From positions 52,937,759-53,001,758 of the forward strand of contig JAKGHH010000003.1 in the NCBI GenBank assembly GCA_022828595.1: DNA of 64,000 nucleotides. Direction: 5' to 3'. Below, piece by piece: positions 59,801 through 64,000 of the stretch. Origin of the DNA: Nelumbo lutea (taxonomy: Eukaryota; Streptophyta; Magnoliopsida; Proteales; Nelumbonaceae). Numbering within the stretch: position 1 is the stretch's first letter; every line of letters starts with the position of its first letter. The position numbers were made by a program, and so were the translations under genes. The notes under the pieces are model-generated. The model was not told the DNA's origin and ran no database searches. It worked only from the letters and a program-made list of their open reading frames with translations.

Positions 59801-62800
59801 AAGGTCTCCTACAGCAACAGTTCCTTTCGTTCTATTCTCAACACTTCTCTCCACTTACTGGCTGGTGAGAAACCTTCATGTCCTTCGAACGCCATCTCTC
59901 CCTGTACACCTGCCCACTTTTGGGTGTGTTTGTTTTGTCCACATTCTTGGTCCTCATCGTAGGAAGTTGGATCCTAAGGCCAAGGAATATGTTTTTCTTG
60001 GGTATGCTCAAAACCAATAGATCCAATGTCAGGGAACAAGTTTGTCAGTATGGATGTTACTTTCTTTGAGTCTACATTCTTTTTCTCTAGTGGTTCTCCT
60101 CAGGGGGAGTGTTTTGGGGAGGAGAGATCACAGTTTGTTTCTCTTCTTGTTCCTTCATTTAGTCCATCAACCTCATTGTCAACTCCATCAGTTCCACTTG
60201 TTGTTCCACCATCAACTCCAATATCCACTATGACTTGCATCCCAATTCTTTTAGTACCAGTACAAGAGAGTTGACACCACACTTGCTTCAGTGGAAGAAT
60301 GCACACCACTCTCCACCGGTCCAGGTATTTCCCTTGAGCATGTTATTACCTCTGATCCCATTGATGATGTTTTTGTACCTAACATTGATGTTGCAGTTGA
60401 ACTTGATCTTCCTATTGCACTTCATAAGGGAAAGATAAAGTGTACAACCCGTTACATTTCACACCATCTCTATTACAATGCCCTATCACCCTCCTACCAT
60501 GCCTTCCTTTCTTCCTTAGACAATGTGTCTATACCCAAGAATGTTAGTGAGGCTCTCGCCAAACTTGAGTGGAAAACAACTACGATAAAAAAAAAACAAA
60601 GGCTTTGATTAAGAACCAAACATGGGAGATAGTTGATCTTCCTGCAGAAAAGGAGAGTTGTGTGTAGATGGGTGTTCATTGTAAAGTATAGGGCGGCTGG
60701 CAGCATAGAGAGGTATAATAAGGCAAGACTGGTTGCAAAAGGGTATACGTAGAGCTATGGTATAGACTATTTGGAGACCTTTACAGTAGTAGCTAAGATG
60801 AACTCATTTCAGATCCTCTTGTCTCAAGCAGTTATTTATTCATGGCCACTCTTCCAACTTAATGTTAAAAATGCATTTCTTAATGGTGATTTGCAGGAGG
60901 AGGTATATATGGACATTCTACTTGGTTTCTATGAAAATTTTGGTGAGGGAAAATTTGTAGGCTAAAACCAGTCAGATCACACTCTCTTTGTGAAGAGGAG
61001 AGAAGAAACTGCGTTAGTATTGATTGTATATGTGGATGACTATGATATAGTTGTTACAAGGAATGATTTGAGGGAGATTGATGCACTCAAGAAGTCACTT
61101 TAGCAAGAATTTGAGATTAAAAATCTAGGTGAGCTAAAACATTTTCTAGGGATTGAGGTTGCAAGATCCAAGCATGGGATATTTATCTCTAAGAGAAAGT
61201 ATTTTGGACCTATTGCAAGAAATTGGGAAGCTAGGAGTAGTCAAAACAACTAATACTCTTATTGACCTAAACCACAGAATTAATGCTTTGGATGGTGAGT
61301 TGGTCAAGGATGTGGGAAGATATCAGAGGATGGTAGGCCGACTAGTATATTTATGTATGACACACCCAGACATTTCCTATGCCCTTAGGGTTGTAAGTCA
61401 GTATATACATGCTCATCGAGATCAACATTGGACCGGAATTGATAGGATATTTGCATACCTGAAGAAGAATCTTGGTATAAGGATTCTATTCTTAGATCAT
61501 GAGAATTTGAAACTAGAGACCTATACAGATGCAAATTAGGCAAGTTGTCAAGATGACAAGAGATCCACATTAGGGGTAACGACCTTTGTGGGAGGAAATC
61601 TAGTTTCATGGAAGAGTAAAAAGCAATCAGTGGTGACTAGGTTGAGTACAAAGGGAGAATATAGATCTATGGTCCATGGTGTTTCAAAATTACTTTGGGT
61701 TAGATCCTTGATGAGTGAAATTAGGATAGAGGCAAAGGAGCCCATGATGTTATATTGTGACAACCAAGCTGCAATTAACATTGCCCACAACCTAATTCAA
61801 CATGACATGACAGAGCACATTGAGGTTGACTAACACTTCATAAGAGAAAGGGTGATAGTAGGAGAAGTCACCTTGCCTTATGTCTCATCTATGTTACAAT
61901 TAGCTGATGTCATCACCAAAGGGGTTGCAAAGAACAAGCTTGAACATCCCCTATGCAAGTTGGGAATGTGTAACATTTACTCCCAACTTGAGGGGGAGTG
62001 TTGAGGTTTTTGTGAAGATTTGTGGAGATTTATTAGTTGTTTTTGTTTATTATTTGCTTAGATAGCAAGTAGGAGCCAGAACACTCTTATCGGTACACTT
62101 TGGAGTAGTGTTTTTTAGCTTTTTATGCAGTTTTATGTGTTATCCGCCCTATATGGACATAGTAGTAATTGTACCATTCCTTTAACTAAAGTATAAATAG
62201 CAATGGAGAGGGCGGCCAGATCTAAGAAGCTCTCTCTTTCTTTCTCAATCTCTTCTCTTCTCTTCTCTTTCTCTTCTTCCACAAGAAACATCTCTTCTTT
62301 TTACAGGTTCTCTAATTCAGCAGGTTTCTATTGAGCTCATGTTTCTAGCTCAAATCAAGCTTGATCCCAAATTTGAGCCTTGGTGGTGTTGTAGACATCA
62401 TCTAATTCATAATACATTCTAACTTAATTTGTCAACAGTAAATTTATTACATTTGTTTGAAAGCAACTGGATAGAATCATTATAACTACAGAATACAGCA
62501 TAAGTACTTAACTCCACAAAGCACACTTGCAAAACCACAAGCTTCTAGAATACAGCAACTCATAAAGCATGCAATTCAAAGTTGTTGTATTACCCAAATA
62601 TGGAAACTAACATGCAGGATGCAATGTAAGAATGCAACAGATTCAAGCACTGATATACATCATGGCTTTAAAGTGGCATCATAGATCACTGAAATTTGAA
62701 AACTAATGAAGCCAGTTTGGTTCATACTTGAAGACCACCACAAAACAAGAGTCATAAAATCAGTGACTATATGTAAGACTCCCTATGTTGTCTCTATTGC

Positions 62801-64000
62801 ATAATTCTACAGCTTACTTTTGTACGGTTCTGAGGACCTTTCTCATCCTTTGGAGGCAAAGGCTCCATGGCAGCCCTTTCCAGAAGTAGTATCACATCAT
62901 CTGCCAAAACAAACATATCTTTCTCAACCCAAACAATAGGAGCTGGAAGTTCCTCAGTATCCAGTAGCTTTCCTCTCCCTTTCTTGCTCTTGCTCTGCCA
63001 CTCAAGAGCCTTGAGACCACTGTAGAGTGAATCCATTACTAATGTCGATGTGACTTCCTTCTCTATAAAAAACTGCTTTACAACTACTTTTAAGATGACA
63101 TCAGTTTTCTCCCTGGACATGCAACGCCTAGAATTTTGGTCAATTCCTAACCAAAAAGCACGGAAACTGCAACAATCCAAGTAAAAATATCTTGTTAGAG
63201 GAATGCTCTGAGCCACTGAACCAAGTAAATACTTTTTAGTTGCATCAGGGAACTAAATGACAACCCGAAACATAAAACCAAAACCCTATTTGTAGTGGAT
63301 CCAGCAACAAGTAGCTTTTGAGGTAGTTTTGGCAAGAAATATGTGGTAAAGCATTTTATATGCATAATGTGTGTTCAAGTCCCATGATGGAAGCACCATA
63401 GAGTGTAGGACTGATGGTAGGGTAAACATTCTTAGTCCAGCTTACAAATTTCTGGGCCTAGGTTCTACATCCTGGTATGGAAATTTAAGGGCCAGGCCTT
63501 GTCCCTGAGCCCAATGCTTTAGGCCCAGCCCAAAAAATTCAAGTGTGAGTGTGTGTATAAAACATGCAAGTGTGCAAGTTTATTGGCCAAGAAGCCGAGC
63601 CTGGGGCCATATAGTTTCTGGCCAGGTCCAGGTCTAGGTTGACACCTTTTGCTAGGTGCTAAGCCCAGCCTGGTATTTCCCATGAACACCACTTCCAATA
63701 AAGAAAAGCAGTGCCACTAAGGAAAGCATCTGGTGGGTCAAATAAAATACTTAGTTCAAGCACAAAGGCACAGGTAGATAATAAGCAAGCAGATGTCATC
63801 CCCATGAGACCTGACATTACTTTTACCGAATAGTTAATAAAATAGCATTCTTTGGAAACTTAGGAAACATATAGAAAAGACTACTCAACCTTGACCACTT
63901 CACTTTGTCCTCAATCAGCTTCCCGAGCTTACTTCTCCTCTCTTCAACAAAACGTCGACATATTTGCTCTACATTTGTTAAATATACCCGAACCAGTTCT
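43447..64000 (-). CDS. TRAF1A: TRAF1/MUSE13-MUSE14-like MATH-domain protein, 3' part (seven exons seen)
   Basis: Minus-strand exons in order: 63890-64000 (open at the window edge), 62818-63166, 56706-56818, 51362-51512, 48385-48860, 48100-48304, 43447-44847 (stop at 43447-43449). Every junction is GT-AG and the phases join without a break. The visible protein is about 934 aa. It covers the region after the MATH domain, a charged coiled coil, basic and Ser-rich linkers and the C-terminus ending [10 protein letters not shown]. The sequence matches Arabidopsis TRAF1a/TRAF1b (MUSE14/MUSE13), from which I recognise [19 protein letters not shown]. In Arabidopsis these proteins help SCF-CPR1 turn over NLR immune receptors and take part in autophagy control. 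The MATH domain and start lie beyond 64000. The introns total over 17 kb and are loaded with transposons. Which of the two paralogues this is cannot be told. Confidence 0.93.
45304..45542. mobile_element. MITE in TRAF1-like intron
   Basis: 239 bp bounded by TATGTTTGG and CCAAACATA, with mirrored AAAATTC / GAATTTT words inside. TSD not fixed. Confidence 0.55.
45620..45910 (-). pseudogene. RTE-type LINE fragment (end of RT ORF)
   Basis: The minus strand reads the classical plant RTE C-terminal block, [13 protein letters not shown] near 45750-45790, preceded by a [20 protein letters not shown] stretch, with one stop. 5'-truncated and dead. Confidence 0.75.
46020..46960. repeat. Unclassified repeat-like stretch
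   Basis: Contains AACCACATTCCACCAGCAAG and CCACCACTAGTCTATGTTGT words that look like parts of dispersed elements. I cannot assign a family. Confidence 0.3.
47330..47720. repeat. GGGCTTGG/CCAAGCCC family copy
   Basis: Left GACCTATTCACGGG...CAGGCC and right GGCCTGAGCCCAAGCCCGTG words mirror each other around an AT-rich centre. Same family as 34960-35410. Confidence 0.55.
48100..48304 (-). CDS. TRAF1A: TRAF1-like exon f
   Basis: 205 bp: starts AKNQHGKE and ends [20 protein letters not shown], a predicted short coiled coil. It is separated from exon e by an 80-bp intron, the only short intron seen in the gene. Confidence 0.93.
48385..48860 (-). CDS. TRAF1A: TRAF1-like exon e
   Basis: 476 bp: basic [18 protein letters not shown], then an acidic Ser/Asp-rich linker ([20 protein letters not shown]) to ISPS and a split Arg codon. 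Probably disordered. Confidence 0.93.
49914..50565. repeat. Tandem duplication of about 200 bp, first copy split by an L1 insertion
   Basis: Copy one is 49914-50092 plus 50314-50330, copy two about 50371-50565. Shared words: TTTTGTAATnTAATCCATGA, GTAAATTTATGATAT, ATTGTAAATTTGTATTA, CCTCCATTTTAATATGAA, AGATAGGTGTTAATGAAA. Confidence 0.75.
50093..50296 (-). mobile_element. Short 5'-truncated L1 insertion with 17-bp TSD
   Basis: About 204 bp flanked by identical 17-mers GAACAAAAAATAAAGTT at 50076-50092 and 50297-50313. It starts with a T run (poly(A) on the minus strand). The minus strand reads [15 protein letters not shown], the RNase H end of L1 ORF2. Confidence 0.88.
51010..51330. mobile_element. 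MITE close to exon d with a strong internal hairpin
   Basis: Ends TATGTGTTTGGAACCATGG and the inverse ...GATTCCAAACACACGCATA. An inner palindrome pairs CCATTGGGGGAAG (51158-51170) with CTTCCCCCAATGG (51184-51196). Ends 31 bp before the exon d boundary. TSD not fixed. Confidence 0.7.
51362..51512 (-). CDS. TRAF1A: TRAF1-like exon d (coiled coil)
   Basis: 151 bp: [20 protein letters not shown] followed by Glu/Ala/Lys-rich heptads to [15 protein letters not shown] ends about 32 bp from this exon's donor. Confidence 0.93.
51513..53317. other. TRAF1-like intron c-d, first part
   Basis: Contains a tandem repeat (51805-51980), then 52080-53317 with several 60-77-aa ORFs in both strands that show no family resemblance. 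No gene called. Confidence 0.5.
51805..51980. repeat. Tandem repeat of about 62 bp
   Basis: About 2.5 diverged units with words ATAAGTnnGATnnG, GAAATGCCAAATCA and CTTGATGGCTACATCATGCA (CTCAATGCCCACCTTGTCAT in copy one). Confidence 0.55.
53399..53716. repeat. 159-bp tandem duplication in the L1 3' part
   Basis: 53399-53557 and 53558-53716 are nearly identical, starting GTGACCTTTCCTTT and abutting directly. Confidence 0.92.
54632..55085. mobile_element. AT-rich insertion inside the L1
   Basis: About 454 bp interrupting the L1 sequence, flanked by AAAGGAGCA at 54623-54631 and 55086-55094. The right end carries GCGCCTTGCGCTTTTAAAACACTG, known to me as an end of a dispersed plant MITE. The left end does not mirror it. 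TSD of 8-9 bp suggests hAT. Confidence 0.55.
55798..57640. other. TRAF1-like intron sequence around exon c
   Basis: Besides exon c (56706-56818) nothing is recognised. About 55910-55955 and 56030-56060 share AGCAGCAAGCTTCTCAATTTTTGGA-like words, a small direct duplication. Confidence 0.45.
56706..56818 (-). CDS. TRAF1A: TRAF1-like exon c
   Basis: 113 bp: [19 protein letters not shown], then [18 protein letters not shown], ending in a split AG|C serine codon. It is separated from exon b by a 6.0-kb intron holding a copia element. Confidence 0.93.
57660..57835 (+). repeat. Possible LINE 3' UTR remnant
   Basis: TTTCTTTATAATAAACGTCACTTACC followed by TATTAAGAAGATAAAA resembles plant L1 tails on the plus strand. 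No coding part. Confidence 0.35.
58560..60300 (+). pseudogene. Copia integrase region, split by an insertion
   Basis: [15 protein letters not shown] near 58650, then [19 protein letters not shown] and [19 protein letters not shown] near 58940 give the catalytic D-D-E pattern. The [12 protein letters not shown] block at 59137 breaks off at the insertion and resumes at 59935 with HILGPHR, then [13 protein letters not shown]. Several stops. Confidence 0.88.
59174..59917 (-). mobile_element. LINE-like insertion in the copia integrase, 18-bp TSD
   Basis: 744 bp with a T run at the left (poly(A) on the minus strand) and a perfect 18-bp duplication, TTTTGGGTGTGTTTGTTT, at 59156-59173 and 59918-59935. 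The minus strand has degraded coding with a [24 protein letters not shown] block (partly across a stop), reminiscent of the N-terminal part of plant L1 ORF1. If so it is an unusual ORF1-only insertion. Confidence 0.8.
60640..61985 (+). pseudogene. Copia reverse transcriptase and RNase H
   Basis: RT blocks: [19 protein letters not shown] near 60860-60915, YVDD at about 61030, [13 protein letters not shown] at 61135. The segment that should read VCRLKKSLYGLKQSPRAWF between them (near 60960) is deleted. RNase [19 protein letters not shown] and HIEVD-HFIRERV at 61650-61850, then the pol end before the purine-rich tract. Stops at 61537 and elsewhere. Confidence 0.88.
61999..62410 (+). repeat. Copia 3' LTR
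   Basis: Begins TGTTGAGG immediately after the purine tract GAGGGGGAG. Contains TATAAATAG at 62193-62201 and a CT-rich leader (62235-62285). The right limit is approximate because the 5' LTR is absent. Confidence 0.75.
62818..63166 (-). CDS. TRAF1A: TRAF1-like exon b
   Basis: 349 bp, reading [20 protein letters not shown] ... [18 protein letters not shown] ... [19 protein letters not shown] and ending QNRTK at a GTAAGC donor. Conserved in all plant homologues I know. Confidence 0.95.
63330..63440 (+). repeat. Possible SINE head
   Basis: A TGGTAAAGC block near 63340 and a B-box-like TGTTCAAGTCCC near 63372 are spaced as in tRNA-type promoters. No tRNA fold by eye. Confidence 0.25.
63440..63690. 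repeat. GGGCTTGG/CCAAGCCC family copy in intron a-b
   Basis: GGGCCAGGCCTTGTCCCTGA and AAGCCCAGCCTGGTATTTCCC words with a GTGTGAGTGTGTGT centre. Sits in the 723-bp intron between exons a and b. Confidence 0.5.
63890..64000 (-). CDS. TRAF1A: TRAF1-like exon a (partial, first visible)
   Basis: Reads [20 protein letters not shown] and continues to [13 protein letters not shown], then GT donor. A split AG|T serine codon is finished by the next exon. This is the segment just after the MATH domain. Confidence 0.9.

Larger units (their letters stand above)
58380..62410 (+). mobile_element. 5'-truncated Ty1/copia element antisense in TRAF1-like intron
   Basis: No 5' LTR was found. The body begins in the GAG-pre-integrase region near 58500, and the 3' LTR is present. 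An L1-like insertion splits integrase from its C-terminal region. The element opposes the direction of the host gene and lies between exons b and c. Numerous stops show it is dead. Confidence 0.88.

Overview
The window is nuclear DNA of a flowering plant, probably a woody species with a repeat-rich genome. It holds plant-type genes with many introns (60S acidic ribosomal protein P1 and a TRAF1/MUSE13-MUSE14-type MATH protein), an LRR receptor-like protein fragment, and a dense load of plant transposons (Tat-lineage Ty3/gypsy, Ty1/copia, L1 and RTE LINEs, and hAT-, Harbinger- and Mutator-like small elements). I cannot name the species. The kilobase-scale introns would fit a magnoliid or early-diverging eudicot tree, but that is a guess.

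Layout. 1-14600 is retrotransposon territory. A full-length but decayed Tat-type gypsy element (680-11132, coding on the minus strand) lies beside copia remnants and carries an extra ORF on the opposite strand with its own TATA-like box. 14600-17998 is AT-rich with no recognised gene. 17999-20116 is an apparently intact four-exon ribosomal P1 gene on the minus strand. 20600-35900 is AT-rich and repetitive: an hAT-like MITE with a perfect 8-bp target-site duplication (TSD), a SIRE-like copia LTR, a tandem array of about 230-bp units, microsatellites, and a 4.9-kb inverted-repeat structure whose two arms each carry a separate later insertion. 35939-37226 looks like a Pack-MULE: an LRR receptor-like gene fragment between about 110-bp inverted repeats. 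37390-41900 holds L1 remnants with an hAT-like MITE inside.

43447-64000 is the 3' part of the TRAF1-like gene on the minus strand. Seven exons are visible and the N-terminal MATH domain lies beyond the right edge. Its introns reach 5-6 kb and are filled with an antisense copia, three L1-type insertions with recognisable TSDs, an RTE fragment and several MITEs. All exon junctions still join in frame.

Functionally only two genes look alive. P1 is a component of the ribosomal stalk. The TRAF1-like protein is, from Arabidopsis work on the family, an adaptor for ubiquitin-mediated turnover of immune receptors. They are unrelated neighbours, not a pathway. I found no operon-like cluster, CRISPR array or convincing new biological system. 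The main interest is nested transposon history that can be read directly from TSDs and empty sites.
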